From an uncultured Eubacteriaceae bacterium (GTDB taxonomy: Bacteria; Bacillota; Clostridia; Lachnospirales; CAG-274), in NCBI GenBank assembly GCA_946497035.1, contig CAMMIW010000011.1:1-64000 (forward strand): DNA of 64,000 bases, given 5' to 3'. The notes under the pieces were generated by a model. It saw nothing but the letters and a program-made list of their open reading frames with translations. It had not been told where the DNA came from and made no database searches. Position numbers and translations under genes: made by a program. This document shows positions 8,653-18,660 of the stretch, one piece after another. Position 1 is the stretch's first letter; each line of letters starts with the position of its first letter.

Positions 8653-10209
8653 GTGGAAAATTTGAAAAGTTTTTTATATGAACAAATAGAATGGTTAAAA
8701 GAACAAGGTAATAAATTTTTAAATAAAGAAATAACTTTGCACGATTTTAAAAAATCATCAGGTAAATTTGGTATTTATGCGGAGCGTGGCGGAGAATCTT
8801 TTGTGATTCGTATAAAGTTACCTTCAGGCATATTTTCTAATAAATCTATTAGCCTTTTACAAGGATTTATAAAAAAATATGATATTAAAGAGATACACCC
8901 TACAACTAGACAAGCTGTTCAATTACACAGACTTTCTTTAGATACAGTAGTAGATATATTTAAAGAATGTGTAGAAAACGATTTAATAAGCTACGGTTGT
9001 GGTGGTAATTTCCCTAGAAATGTAACTTCTTCTCCTCTTTCTAATGTAGAAAAAGATGAAGCTTTTGATGTTACACCTTATGCTAATTATACAACAGAAT
9101 ATTTTTTACAAAGAATGGAAACTTATATTTTACCTAGAAAAATTAAAGTAGGTTTTTCTAATGGTAAAAGCAACTTATCTAATATTACTTTAACAGATTT
9201 AGGATTTTTAGCTACAATAAAAGATAATAAAAAATATTTTAAAGTATTTGTAGCAGGTGGCCTCGGTAAAAACCCTGAACTAGGCATACAATTACCATAT
9301 TTAGTAGAGCCTACAGATATATTATATTATGTAGATGCTTTAGTAGAATTATTTAAAGAAAATGGTAACTATGAAAATAGAAACAAAGCTAGAATAAGAT
9401 ATATATTAAAAGAAAAAGGTAAAGAAGAATTTTTAAATTTATATAATAGCTATATAGAAAAATCTAAATGTAAAAATTTAAAGGTAGAAGAGGCTAAAGA
9501 AATATTAATACCTGAATGTGAAAATAGCTCTATAGAAGAAAATAACAATATTATAGTCCAAAAACAAAAAGGTAGATATACAATTATTATTAAACCGATT
9601 GGCGGCATCATATCTTCAAAACATTTTAACGATATAATAGATTTTATACAAAATACAGAAAGCAAAGATTATATTAAATTAATTGCTACTATGGAAGAAA
9701 GTTTTTATATAAATAACCTTAATGGACAAGAAGTATTAAAAATTTTAGATATTTGTAAAGATTTTAACCAAACAACAAAATTATCTCAAAGCTTAAGTTG
9801 TATTGGTGTCCCTGTTTGTCAAATAGGATTAGCAGAGGGACAAACTTTATTAAACAGCATAATAAATCATTTTAAAGAAAAAGGGCTTAATAAAGATTTA
9901 TTACCTAAAATTCATATATCTAGCTGCCCTAATTCTTGTGGTAGACATCAAGTTGCTATGATAGGCTTTATGGGTAAGAAAAAAATGTTTGAAGGTGAAA
10001 TTGTAGATGCTTATGAGCTTAGCATAGATGGTAGCTTTACAGCAGATAATACAAAACTAGGTAACCCTGTATGTGATATATTAGCTAAAAATATTCCTTT
10101 ATTTTTAGAAGAAGTTTATATTTATTTAGATAAAAATAATTTAGATTTTAATAGCTTTAAAGATACAGAACAATTTAAAGATATTTGCGAAAAATACTCA
10201 AGTAAATAA
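8653..10209 (+). CDS. Ferredoxin-type nitrite/sulfite reductase (siroheme, 4Fe-4S)
   Basis: The 518-residue protein has two ferredoxin-like halves and the siroheme/4Fe-4S cysteines. These are C383 and C389 (SCIGVPVCQIG) and C425 and C429 (SSCPNSCGRHQ). The N-terminal substrate-side motif is IHPTTRQAVQLHRL (about 81-94). The family reduces nitrite to ammonia or sulfite to sulfide by six electrons in the cytoplasm; sequence alone does not tell which. The start is GTG after AAGGAG. It is a single gene closed by a strong terminator. A DUF1858 protein (redox disulfide domain) is encoded convergently next to it. Confidence 0.85.
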   Translation: MENLKSFLYEQIEWLKEQGNKFLNKEITLHDFKKSSGKFGIYAERGGESFVIRIKLPSGIFSNKSISLLQGFIKKYDIKEIHPTTRQAVQLHRLSLDTVVDIFKECVENDLISYGCGGNFPRNVTSSPLSNVEKDEAFDVTPYANYTTEYFLQRMETYILPRKIKVGFSNGKSNLSNITLTDLGFLATIKDNKKYFKVFVAGGLGKNPELGIQLPYLVEPTDILYYVDALVELFKENGNYENRNKARIRYILKEKGKEEFLNLYNSYIEKSKCKNLKVEEAKEILIPECENSSIEENNNIIVQKQKGRYTIIIKPIGGIISSKHFNDIIDFIQNTESKDYIKLIATMEESFYINNLNGQEVLKILDICKDFNQTTKLSQSLSCIGVPVCQIGLAEGQTLLNSIINHFKEKGLNKDLLPKIHISSCPNSCGRHQVAMIGFMGKKKMFEGEIVDAYELSIDGSFTADNTKLGNPVCDILAKNIPLFLEEVYIYLDKNNLDFNSFKDTEQFKDICEKYSSK

Positions 10210-10248
10210 AAAATAAAGGTGTAGATTTTTTCTGCACCTTTATTTTTT
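10209..10248 (+). terminator. Terminator of the nitrite/sulfite reductase gene
   Basis: AAATAAAGGTG-AGA pairs with TCT-CACCTTTATTT around a T-rich loop and is followed by T6. Confidence 0.85.
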
Positions 10249-10350
10249 AAGCTGTATAATAATATTATAACACTCTCATCTTATCAAAAAGGACGTTGAG
10301 TTAGATTATACATATATATAAACACTAACTACTTAAAAACAAATATTTTT

Positions 10351-10554
10351 TTATTTTGTTTTTAAATATTCGTTTATATTATTTAAAATTTCTTCATAAT
10401 CTAAACCGTGAACCTCACAAGCTTCTTCTAAAGTTTCTAATTGAGAAGATGGACAACCCAAGCAATGCATTCCTGATCTCATTAAAATAGGAAATACACC
10501 AGGATCTAAATCTAAAACTTCACTAACTCTCATATCTTTTGTTGCTTGCATCAT
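10351..10554 (-). CDS. DUF1858 protein (hybrid-cluster-protein-associated redox disulfide domain)
   Basis: The 67-residue protein is a single DUF1858 domain: VSEVLDLDPGVFPILMRSGMHCLGCPSSQLETLEEAC, with the CxxC pair CLGC. The family is often found beside hybrid cluster proteins or other nitrogen-oxide redox enzymes and is proposed to be a redox disulfide module. Its convergent neighbour here is a siroheme nitrite/sulfite reductase, which is consistent. RBS AAGGAGG; the start may be either of two consecutive ATGs. A weak AT-only hairpin overlaps the stop codon. Confidence 0.85.
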   Translation of the reverse strand: MMQATKDMRVSEVLDLDPGVFPILMRSGMHCLGCPSSQLETLEEACEVHGLDYEEILNNINEYLKTK

Positions 10555-10616
10555 ATTTTCCTCCTTATAACATTAATATTTAAAATATATATTTTAGGAT
10601 AATATTTAAAAATAGC

Positions 10617-11225
10617 TTATTTGTTCCAAAGACCTTCAATTTTAGGGTAATATTTAAAAATAACCTTACCTAAAATATTATCTTCTGGCAAAAATGTATT
10701 TGTCCAATATCTAGAGTCTTGAGAGTCATTTCTATTATCTCCCATCATGAAATAGCTACCTTCAGGGACAACATAAGGGCCAAAACTACCAAGCATCTCT
10801 TCCATAATATAATCATCTTCTAAAGGTTCGTTGCTATCATTTATATAAACTTTGCCATCTACAATATTTACCGTTTCACCAGGTAAGCCTATTATTCTTT
10901 TAACATATAACACGCTTTCATCATCAGGTGCTTTAAATACAACTATATCGCCTCTTTGTGGCTCAGAAAAAAGATAAGATAATCTAAAGGCTATTAGCCT
11001 ATCGTTAGGCAAAATAGTATTTTTCATAGATCCAGTAGGAACAACCGCATTTACAATTATAAAATTTGTAATAATAAAAGCAACTATTACGGCAATAACA
11101 ATAGTTTTAATAATATCTATTAACTCTTTTTTTATTTTTTGAGCTTTTGTAAGAGCAGGTTTGCTATTTTCTTTATTATCATTTTGTTTAGTATTGATTT
11201 CATCTTTTTGAGATTTACTATCCAT
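10617..11225 (-). CDS. lepB: Signal peptidase I
   Basis: The 202-residue type I signal peptidase cleaves signal peptides at the outer face of the membrane. A charged cytoplasmic N-terminus precedes one transmembrane helix (about 38-60). The catalytic Ser66 is in VPTGSMKNT and the Lys general base is K109 in YVKRIIGLPGE. Box E GDNRNDSQDSRYW is present. RBS AGGAGGT. It stands alone between the DUF1858 gene and yjbQ, all on the minus strand. Confidence 0.95.
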   Translation of the reverse strand: MDSKSQKDEINTKQNDNKENSKPALTKAQKIKKELIDIIKTIVIAVIVAFIITNFIIVNAVVPTGSMKNTILPNDRLIAFRLSYLFSEPQRGDIVVFKAPDDESVLYVKRIIGLPGETVNIVDGKVYINDSNEPLEDDYIMEEMLGSFGPYVVPEGSYFMMGDNRNDSQDSRYWTNTFLPEDNILGKVIFKYYPKIEGLWNK

Positions 11226-11310
11226 ATTAAACCTCCTAAAAAAATATTTATATTTATAATTATATCATTATAAATATAAAATGTAAATATATGATTTTAT
11301 GTATATTTTA

Positions 11311-11700
11311 TTAAAGAACTTTTACATAAAATTGCCTATTTCTAGGGCCATCAAATTCACAAAAATATATGCCTTGCCATCTACCTAAAACAAGGGTATT
11401 ATTATTTACAATAATAGTTTCGCTAACACCTATAACACTAGATTTTAAATGAGCATCAGAGTTACCTTCAAAATGTTTAAAGGCTTCTCTATTATAAAAT
11501 GTATCTTCAAGGCCTATTAATATATCTTTTTCTACATCTTTATCTGTATTTTCGTTTATTGTAATAGCAGCAGTAGTATGTGGACAATATACAATACATA
11601 GCCCGCTTTCTATATTAGATTTTAAAACCGCATCTTTCACATAAGAAGTTATATTATAAAAACCTTGTTTTTCTGTGTGTAGGCTATATTCAAAAATCAT
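11311..11700 (-). CDS. YjbQ/UPF0047 family protein
   Basis: The 129-residue protein matches the YjbQ (UPF0047) family: CPHTTAAITINENTDKDVEKDI, HFEGNSDAHLKSSVIG and LGRWQGIYFCEFDGPRNRQ. Members have weak thiamine-phosphate synthase activity in vitro, but the physiological role is unsettled. The conserved His and Asp residues expected for metal binding are present. RBS GGAGGT. No obvious functional link to its neighbours. Confidence 0.9.
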   Translation of the reverse strand: MIFEYSLHTEKQGFYNITSYVKDAVLKSNIESGLCIVYCPHTTAAITINENTDKDVEKDILIGLEDTFYNREAFKHFEGNSDAHLKSSVIGVSETIIVNNNTLVLGRWQGIYFCEFDGPRNRQFYVKVL

Positions 11701-11772
11701 ATTTTTACCTCCAAAAAATTTTATTTATAATTTACCATTTAAACTCTAATAATTTAAAAATCAATTTTTAAT

Positions 11773-11800
11773 TAAAAACCAATACTATAAAAGTATTGGC
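11773..11800 (-). terminator. Terminator of the first chemoreceptor gene
   Basis: On the minus strand CCAATACT pairs with AGTATTGG and is followed by TTTTTAATT. Confidence 0.8.
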
Positions 11801-11810
11801 TTTTAAAAAA

Positions 11811-14273
11811 TTAATATTTACCGAAATCTAAGCTTTCATTAATAATAATATCAGAGCTATCATCTAATATAATCATATCATCAGATGCTAAATCTATGTT
11901 GTTTACTACTCTATTTGTAGGTTTTTTCTCTACAGATTTTTTTTCAACTTTTGTTACAGGTTTTTTTTCAATTTTTTGTTCTTTTGGTTGTATATTTACA
12001 TTATTATAAGATCTGTCATCTTGTTTTAATTTAAAATCGGCAACAGATGCATAAAATACTTCTGCTTGGCTAGCAAGCTCTTGAGAAGCTGCGGCAGATT
12101 CTTCGCTTGTTGCAGTATTATTTTGCGTAACGCTAGATATTTGAGATATAGCCTCTGTAACATCAGCTATAGATCTTTCCTGATCTAAGGAAGATCTAGC
12201 GCAAGAATCTACAAGGTTAGATATAGCTTCTATTTGATCTACAATAGATAAAAGTGCCTCAGAAGTTTGGTTTGCAATTTTAGAACCTTCGTTTATTTTA
12301 GAAACAGAACTTTCTATAAGCTCAGTTGTTTCTCTAGCCGCTTGTTGGCTTCTACCTGCAAGGCTTCTAACCTCTTCTGCTACAACGGCAAAACCTTTAC
12401 CGTGCTCACCAGCTCTAGCTGCTTCTACCGCCGCGTTAAGAGCAAGTATATTTGTTTGGAAAGCAATATCATCTATTACTTTTATTATGTTAGATATACT
12501 ACTAGATGCTGTGTTAATCTCTTCCATAGCAACAAGCATACTGTTCATTTGCTCGCTACCTTTAGAAGCATTTTCTCTTGTTTCTACAGCAAGCTCATTT
12601 GCTTTATTTGCACCTGCAGCATTTTCGCTTGTTTGTTTAGATATATTTTTAATAATGTGGTTAAGCTTTTCAACAGATTCTGCCTGTTGTGTAGCACCTT
12701 CTGCCAATCCTATGCTAGATTCTGATATTTGCTTAGAACCAGCAGAAACCTGCTCAGCAGAAGATATAATATCTCTTGTAAGTATGTTAAGGTTTTTAAC
12801 AATTAAATTCACAGACTGTTGTATAGCTTTAAAATCGCCTAAATATTCTCTGTCTATTGATACATCAAAGTTTTTGTTTGCCATCTCATTAAGAATATCT
12901 GATATTTCTGTAATATAAGAGCCAATAGTTTCGGCAGTATAATTTACTGTTTGTTTAATTTTGTCAAATTCGCCTGTATATTCGTCTGTTATTCTGTGAG
13001 CAAAATTACCCGCAGAAAATTGATTAAGAGCATTTTGAGTTTCTTTTATAGGTTTAACAACATTTTCGACAAATAAATTTAAACCCTCTAAAGATATTTT
13101 CCATTGGCCTTCATAACCTTTGCTATCTATTCTATATTCTAAATTACCGTTGCTAGCAGCTTCAATAAGATCACCTATAATTTTAGCAGTGCTCACTAAG
13201 TGAGATCTAACATTTTTAGCTGCATCTGTAGAGATGGCCTTTTCACCAGGTAAATCTTTAATTTCTACTTCAAGGTTACCAAGCTCTAATTCTTTTAAAA
13301 CATCTGCTATATATTTAGCATCATCTATAATACCACTAGTAGCTACATTAATAGCAGATGTTGCATCTTTAAATGCGCCTTCATACTTTTCAATGTTTAT
13401 TCTGTGGCTTGTGTTACCTTCATCTAGGTTTTCAGAAAGACTATTAATATCATCTATAATACATTGAATAGTATCTGACATATCAGCTATAGTATTAGAC
13501 AATTGGCCAAGCTCATCTTTATCATTAGTACGGATATCTACATCTAAATTTCCCTTTAAAACCTCTTCGGCCGCTTTTTTTATCTTTTCTATTGGTTTTA
13601 TTATAGCTCTAGATAAATTTGTTGAGAAAATAGCAACTATTATAACAGTTATTAATATAAATACAAGTACGCTTCTAGCAGAAAAAACCATTTCTTTAGA
13701 AGATTCATCTAAATCTGAAACCATATTTTGAAATGATAAGCTTGGTAAAGAATATGTTATTTCAAATAATTTTTCTGCAATAGAGCTTGTAAAATTATCT
13801 TGAGCTAACGCTTCATCTATTCTACCTTGCTCTAATAAATTTAAATATTTAATGTTGCCTTCGTAATATTTGTCTACTAAATCTAAAGCTTCATTACAAA
13901 GAACTAGCATTTCATCTCTATTTTTTTCATTGTCTGTTGCAAATTTTTCTAAGTGATTTCTATAATCAGTTAGACTTTTTTTAGCCACCTCATAAGATTG
14001 TGTGAGTCTTTGTCTAGCTCCATTAAAGTCATTATTAGCTAACTCATCAAACTCCATTTGAAAAGCAGTAAAACGAAGATTAATAACGTCTGAAACCTTG
14101 TTAATAATCTCATCTGTAATAGCTTGGTTAAGTCTTACTTCGCTTTTAAGCCCCCTGTTAGACTTATCCAATTCCCCAGCGCTATAAAGCCCTAATGTTA
14201 TAACTAGAACTATAGCAGTAATATTCATAATTAAAAATTTTAACTTAATACTAATATTTTTGTACCAGTTCAT
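11811..14273 (-). CDS. Methyl-accepting chemotaxis protein
   Basis: About 820 residues: one N-terminal transmembrane helix (about 12-30), an extracytoplasmic four-helix-bundle type sensor (about 30-200), a second helix (about 203-225) and HAMP. There are then repeated HAMP-like linker units ([22 protein letters not shown] repeats). The MCP signalling hairpin contains [34 protein letters not shown]. The C-terminus has a Lys/Glu-rich linker and an acidic tail ending [10 protein letters not shown] paralog at 34.6 kb has the same architecture and tail. ATG 14273 is preferred over the GTG at 14282 because AGAGG lies 8 nt before it. The ligand is unknown. Confidence 0.93.
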   Translation of the reverse strand: MNWYKNISIKLKFLIMNITAIVLVITLGLYSAGELDKSNRGLKSEVRLNQAITDEIINKVSDVINLRFTAFQMEFDELANNDFNGARQRLTQSYEVAKKSLTDYRNHLEKFATDNEKNRDEMLVLCNEALDLVDKYYEGNIKYLNLLEQGRIDEALAQDNFTSSIAEKLFEITYSLPSLSFQNMVSDLDESSKEMVFSARSVLVFILITVIIVAIFSTNLSRAIIKPIEKIKKAAEEVLKGNLDVDIRTNDKDELGQLSNTIADMSDTIQCIIDDINSLSENLDEGNTSHRINIEKYEGAFKDATSAINVATSGIIDDAKYIADVLKELELGNLEVEIKDLPGEKAISTDAAKNVRSHLVSTAKIIGDLIEAASNGNLEYRIDSKGYEGQWKISLEGLNLFVENVVKPIKETQNALNQFSAGNFAHRITDEYTGEFDKIKQTVNYTAETIGSYITEISDILNEMANKNFDVSIDREYLGDFKAIQQSVNLIVKNLNILTRDIISSAEQVSAGSKQISESSIGLAEGATQQAESVEKLNHIIKNISKQTSENAAGANKANELAVETRENASKGSEQMNSMLVAMEEINTASSSISNIIKVIDDIAFQTNILALNAAVEAARAGEHGKGFAVVAEEVRSLAGRSQQAARETTELIESSVSKINEGSKIANQTSEALLSIVDQIEAISNLVDSCARSSLDQERSIADVTEAISQISSVTQNNTATSEESAAASQELASQAEVFYASVADFKLKQDDRSYNNVNIQPKEQKIEKKPVTKVEKKSVEKKPTNRVVNNIDLASDDMIILDDSSDIIINESLDFGKY

Positions 14274-14522
14274 TTTCCACACCTCTTTATATTATTTTTG
14301 CAGACTTATAATCAATATTATAATACATTTTTAATACTTAAACAAGTTTAAAAGTATTAAATTTTTAAATATATAGTATAATTTTCTAAAAATAAATTTG
14401 AGAAAATGTAATATAAAACAAAATTTTGTTATATAAAAATATAATTTTATATATTTTAAACAAAAATACTTTGATAAATTTTAGACAACTATTTTTATTT
14501 GTAGCAAAATGTATATTTAGTA

Positions 14523-14551
14523 TTGACATAATTTTAAAAAAATGTTAAAAT
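14523..14551 (+). promoter_or_regulatory. Promoter of the cystine-type symporter gene
   Basis: TTGACA (14523-14528), a 17-bp spacer and TAAAAT (14546-14551), 50 bp before the start codon. The rest of 14274-14601 is AT-rich without other recognisable features. Confidence 0.7.
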
Positions 14552-14601
14552 AAACGAGAATAAAATTTATAAACTAGTTTTTTTAAAGGGAAAGGAGAAA
14601 T

Positions 14602-15984
14602 ATGGATTCGGTATTTTTTAAAGAATTTTTAATGATTAGTGATATTAAAACAGTTATATTCATTTTAGTTTTATTTGCGCTTTTCTTTGGTATGAAGGTT
14701 ATAGAGAAAAAGAAAATAGCATTTTCTGCTAGAATGATTATAGCTACAATTGTAGGCTTAATTCTTGGTATTGTTTTACAGGTTGTTTCTGATTTTTCTC
14801 CAAATCCAATGGAAATAACTTTTATCTCAGAAACTACTAAATGGTATAGCTTATTTGGTAACGGCTTTATAGATTTAATTAGAATGCTTGTTATCCCTCT
14901 AATAATGGTATCTATCATTCACGTTATTGTTAATATGAAGGAAGGTGCAGATATTGGCACTCTTACTAAAAAAACTTTAACAATAACAGTTATAATGGTT
15001 GCTATATCGGTAGTTGTTGGATTAGTTGTTGGCAGCTTACTTAAAGTTGGTAGCGGTATGAATGTGCAACAAGGATCTGCCGAAATAAAAGAGGTTAAAA
15101 CTATTGTTGATACATTAAGAGGGCTTATACCTTCTAATCCAGTTAAAGCTATGGTTGACGTTAATATTATTGCATTAGTTATTATATCTGCCTTTTTTGG
15201 TATTGGTGCCAAACGTATGACAAAAAAATATATGGACGTTGTTAAGCCCTTTATAGATTTAATTAATGCTTTACATAAGATTATTATGAGTATTGCTATG
15301 ACTATTATTAAATGGATGCCTTATGCGGTTATTGCCCTTCTTGCAAATACAATAGCTCAAAGAGGTATTGAAAGTATTAAAGAAGTAGGCATATTTATTA
15401 TAGCTTTATATGTATCTGTTATAATTATGTTTATTATACAGCTTATAGCTATATCTTTATTTGGCATCAACCCTGTTATTTATCTTAAAAAAGGTATTGC
15501 TGTTATGGTATTAGCATTTACATCTCGTTCTAGTGTTGGTTGTTTACCTTTAACTATCGAAACTCTAGTAGATAAAATGGGCGTTAATGATGGCACAGCT
15601 AGTTTTGTGGGTGGCTTTGGAACAACAGCTGGTATGCAAGGTTGTGCGGGTGTTTTTCCTGCTTTACTTTTAGTTTTTGTATGTAATATGACAGGAACAC
15701 CTATGGATATTACATTTATAGTTATGGCTTTAATTGTTATTGTTATAGGCTCTTTTGGTATAGCAGGCATACCTGGCACAGCTACAATGGCTGCATCTGT
15801 TGCTTTATCAGGCACAGGTATGGCTAGCTTATTCCCTACTATTAGCCCTATATTAGCTATAGATCCTATTATAGATATGGGTAGAACTTTACTTAACGTT
15901 ACAGGATCTATGACTAACGCACTTATGGTTGATAAATGTTTAGGACAATTAAATATGGAACATTTTAAAGATATGAGTAAATAA
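14602..15984 (+). CDS. Dicarboxylate/amino acid:cation symporter (DAACS), TcyP-like
   Basis: The 460-residue polytopic membrane protein belongs to the DAACS (SLC1-like) family. It shows the hairpin motif AFTSRSSVGCLPLT (re-entrant loop), GGFGTTAGMQGCAGVFPALL, and the C-terminal GMGRT-type IIDMGRTLLNVTGSMTNALMVDK. Length and sequence pattern resemble B. subtilis TcyP (L-cystine uptake). AAAGGAG at 14591-14597 fixes the start. The next gene encodes a CoA-disulfide reductase/NADH oxidase, a thiol-redox context that fits cystine import, but substrate specificity is inferred. Confidence 0.8.
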   Translation: MDSVFFKEFLMISDIKTVIFILVLFALFFGMKVIEKKKIAFSARMIIATIVGLILGIVLQVVSDFSPNPMEITFISETTKWYSLFGNGFIDLIRMLVIPLIMVSIIHVIVNMKEGADIGTLTKKTLTITVIMVAISVVVGLVVGSLLKVGSGMNVQQGSAEIKEVKTIVDTLRGLIPSNPVKAMVDVNIIALVIISAFFGIGAKRMTKKYMDVVKPFIDLINALHKIIMSIAMTIIKWMPYAVIALLANTIAQRGIESIKEVGIFIIALYVSVIIMFIIQLIAISLFGINPVIYLKKGIAVMVLAFTSRSSVGCLPLTIETLVDKMGVNDGTASFVGGFGTTAGMQGCAGVFPALLLVFVCNMTGTPMDITFIVMALIVIVIGSFGIAGIPGTATMAASVALSGTGMASLFPTISPILAIDPIIDMGRTLLNVTGSMTNALMVDKCLGQLNMEHFKDMSK

Positions 15985-15998
15985 TATTTTTAAATTAT

Positions 15999-16026
15999 AG
16001 TTATTTCAATCGTTAGGGTTTAAATG
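15999..16026 (+). repeat. Dispersed intergenic repeat R1, copy at 16.0 kb (degenerate)
   Basis: AGTTATTTCAATCGTTAGG followed by GTTTAAAT matches the core of the repeat family (ttatttttCAATTattARGGTTTAA). It lies just 3' of the symporter gene. Confidence 0.45.
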
Positions 16027-16062
16027 AAAGATTAATATAATCTATAATATTTATTATTTTAT

Positions 16063-16098
16063 TTTTTAGCACCTTTATATAAAGGTGCTAAAAATTTT
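16063..16098 (+). terminator. Terminator of the symporter gene
   Basis: TTTTTAGCACCTTT pairs with AAAGGTGCTAAAAA across a 4-nt loop, and TTTT follows. Confidence 0.85.
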
Positions 16099-16160
16099 AA
16101 ATTTTTAAATAATTATTAGGGTTTAATTTACCCTAAAATTTTATATAAGGAGTGGATTTA

Positions 16161-17495
16161 ATGAAAGTTATTATTATTGGTGGTATTGCAGCAGGTATGA
16201 GTGCTGCGGCAAAATTTAGAAGACTTGATAAAGATGCTCAAGTAACAGTTTATGAAAAAACACCTATCGTATCTTTTGGTGCTTGTGGTTTGCCTTATTT
16301 TGTAGGTGGTTTTTTTGATAACGAAAAACAAATGATAGCTAGAAGCCCTGAAAAATTTAGAGAAACAGGCATTAATATAAACGTTGAATGTGAAGTTTTA
16401 TCGGTAGATACAAACAATAAAAAAATAACTGTTAAAAATTTAAAAACAGGTGAAATTTTTGAAGATAGCTATGATAAGCTAATGATTGCTACAGGAGCAT
16501 CTGCTATAATACCTCCTATTAAAAATTTTAATATTGATAATGTACATACTCTTAAATCTATGGAAGATGGCAAAATATTAAAAGAAAAAATGAAAGATGA
16601 AAATATTAAAAAAGTTGCTATAATAGGCGCAGGTTTTATTGGCTTAGAGGCAGTAGAAGCCGCTAGAGAATATAATAAAGAAATTTCTGTTTTTCAATTA
16701 GAAGATAGAATATTAAAAGAAGTTTTTGACAAAGAGGTTACAGATTTATTAGAAGAAGAGCTTAAAAATAAAGGTGTAAATTTATACTTAAATAGCAAAG
16801 TTGTAGAATTTAAAGGGGAAAATAAAATAGTAAAAGTTGTTACAGAAAATGAAGAAATAGAGGCAGATTTAGTTATTTTAGCAACAGGGGTTAAACCTAA
16901 TACGGCATTTTTAAAAGATACAGGTATAAATATGCTTAAAAATGGTGCTATCGTTGTAGATAATGAAGGTAAAACTTCTATTGAAAATATATATAGCGCA
17001 GGAGATTGTGCAACAGTTACACATATTTTAAAACCAGAACCTACTTATATACCCCTTGCTACAGTTGCTAATAAATTTGGCCGTATAGTAGGAGAAAATC
17101 TTGGTGGTAAAAATTTAAAATATGAAGGTTCTTTAGGTTCTGCTTGTATTAAAGTTTTAGATATAGAAGCAGGTAGAACAGGGCTTACAGAAAATGAAGC
17201 AAAAAATTTAGGCATTAGCTATAAAACTGTTTTTGTTACCGATAAAAACCAAACAGATTATTATCCAGGACAAGAAAGTATAAGCATAAAACTTATTTAT
17301 GATGCAAATAGTAAAGTTATTTTAGGTGCACAAGTTGTAGGTAAAAAAGATGCGGTACAAAGAACAAATGCTCTCGCAGTAGCTATTTATGCTAAGCTTA
17401 CTACAGAACAGTTAGGTATGATGGATTTTTGCTATTCTCCACCTTTTGCCAGAACTTGGGACGTTTTAAACAGAGCAGGTAATGTTGCTAAGTAG
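16161..17495 (+). CDS. CoA-disulfide reductase / NADH oxidase family flavoprotein
   Basis: The 444-residue pyridine nucleotide-disulfide oxidoreductase has an N-terminal FAD motif VIIIGGIAAGMSAAAKFRR and the single redox cysteine C42 in SFGACGLPYF. An NAD(P)H motif IIGAGFIGLEAVEAA (about 157-171) and the second FAD motif SAGDCA are present, with a C-terminal dimerisation domain. Members either reduce CoA-S-S-CoA or reduce O2 with NADH; both use this cysteine. ATG 16161 follows AAGGAG by 8 nt, so the in-frame GTG at 16152 is not the start. It is flanked by terminators. Confidence 0.88.
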   Translation: MKVIIIGGIAAGMSAAAKFRRLDKDAQVTVYEKTPIVSFGACGLPYFVGGFFDNEKQMIARSPEKFRETGININVECEVLSVDTNNKKITVKNLKTGEIFEDSYDKLMIATGASAIIPPIKNFNIDNVHTLKSMEDGKILKEKMKDENIKKVAIIGAGFIGLEAVEAAREYNKEISVFQLEDRILKEVFDKEVTDLLEEELKNKGVNLYLNSKVVEFKGENKIVKVVTENEEIEADLVILATGVKPNTAFLKDTGINMLKNGAIVVDNEGKTSIENIYSAGDCATVTHILKPEPTYIPLATVANKFGRIVGENLGGKNLKYEGSLGSACIKVLDIEAGRTGLTENEAKNLGISYKTVFVTDKNQTDYYPGQESISIKLIYDANSKVILGAQVVGKKDAVQRTNALAVAIYAKLTTEQLGMMDFCYSPPFARTWDVLNRAGNVAK

Positions 17496-17584
17496 AGTTT
17501 GTTTATATTGTAACAAATACATTACAATAAGCTAACTTTAATTGGTAGATAACCATTTTATTTTTATTAAATATTTAATATCAT

Positions 17585-17624
17585 AACAACCTCTAGTTTT
17601 ACAAACAGGGGTTGTTATTTTTTT
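17585..17624 (+). terminator. Terminator of the CoA-disulfide reductase gene
   Basis: AACAACCTCT pairs with AGGGGTTGTT (one G-T wobble) and is followed by A then T7. Confidence 0.85.
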
Positions 17625-17820
17625 ATACTATTAATACAATTAATATTATTATTTCATATCATAACTTTTACTAGAGTTAATATCATATACTATATTTAAT
17701 TTTCTTTTAATATTATTTGTATTTGGATCTATAATTAAATTGTTAATTTATAAAATATACTATTAAAATTATAATATTTTATTCTAAATACTATAAATTT
17801 ATTATTAAAAATTTGTTAAA

Positions 17821-17865
17821 TTGACGAAAATGATCGATTTTGATTAAAAATGATTGATTTTGATT
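17821..17865 (+). promoter_or_regulatory. Fructose operon promoter with two direct-repeat operators
   Basis: A weak promoter, TTGACG (17821-17826) with a 17-bp spacer and TTAAAA (17844-17849), is overlaid by two copies of TGATYGATTTTGATT at 17831-17845 and 17851-17865. The copies are 20 bp apart, on the same face of the helix. The position, across the spacer and start region and 37 bp before the DeoR-type regulator gene, fits autoregulation by that repressor. Binding itself is inferred. Confidence 0.7.
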
Positions 17866-17901
17866 GTTTTTTAAGTTATTATATGTAAAAGGAGGTATAT
17901 T

Positions 17902-18657
17902 ATGATTGCTAATGAAAGGTATTTGAAAATTTTAAATTTCTTAGATGCCAAACAATCTGTAACGATTAGTGAACTTGTCAATTTATTAAATATTTCTGAA
18001 TCTACCGTTAGAAGAGATTTAGCCACGTTAGATAAAGAAAAAAAACTTATAAAAGTTCACGGTGGAGCTATATCTAATAAAAATTCTCATATAATTCAAG
18101 AAGAAAGCTTAGAATATAAAAGGTTTATAAACCAAGATGAAAAAAAAATTATAGCACAGCGTGCATCTTCTTTAATAAAACCAAAAGATTTTGTTTATAT
18201 AGATGCTGGTACTACTACTTATGAAATGATTAATTTTATTAATGAAAAATCAGCAACATATTTAACAAATAGTATCCCTATTGCTCAAAGTTTAATTAGT
18301 AAAAATTTAAATACTATTATATTAGGTGGTAAAATAAAATGTAATACTCAAGCTATAATAGGTTCTTTTGCTAAAGAATATTTGCAAAATTTTAATTTTA
18401 CTATTGGCTTTTTTGGCTCTAATGGCGTTTCATTGCAAAATGGATATACAACTCCAGATATAGAAGAGGCTATTATAAAAAAAATAGCAATGGAAAAATC
18501 TGATAAATCTTTTGTACTTTGTGATAGTTCTAAATTTAATTTAGTATCGTCCATTACTTTTGCAAGTTTAAAAGAGGCTTTTATTATAACAACTAAAATA
18601 AAAGATATTCAATTATTAGAAAAATTAAAAGAGCATACTAAAATTTTGGAGGTATAA
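17902..18657 (+). CDS. fruR: DeoR-family regulator of fructose utilisation (FruR-type)
   Basis: The 251-residue protein has an N-terminal DeoR winged helix (RYLKILNFLDAKQSVTISELVNLLNISESTVRRDLATLDKEKKLIKVHGGA). A C-terminal sugar-phosphate sensor domain (FVYIDAGTTTYEMI, YLTNSIPIA, LGGKIK, GFFGSNGV) follows. It is the first gene of a fruR-fruK-fruA operon and presumably represses it until fructose-1-phosphate accumulates. RBS AAAAGGAGG. Operator-like repeats overlap its promoter. The stop is 3 bp from fruK. Confidence 0.88.
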   Translation: MIANERYLKILNFLDAKQSVTISELVNLLNISESTVRRDLATLDKEKKLIKVHGGAISNKNSHIIQEESLEYKRFINQDEKKIIAQRASSLIKPKDFVYIDAGTTTYEMINFINEKSATYLTNSIPIAQSLISKNLNTIILGGKIKCNTQAIIGSFAKEYLQNFNFTIGFFGSNGVSLQNGYTTPDIEEAIIKKIAMEKSDKSFVLCDSSKFNLVSSITFASLKEAFIITTKIKDIQLLEKLKEHTKILEV

Positions 18658-18660
18658 ATA

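Noticed and set aside
12267..12918. Open frames on the plus strand within the first chemoreceptor gene
   Set aside because: They lie opposite the highly conserved MCP signalling core and have no RBS; similar shadows occur at 35994-36543 opposite the paralog.
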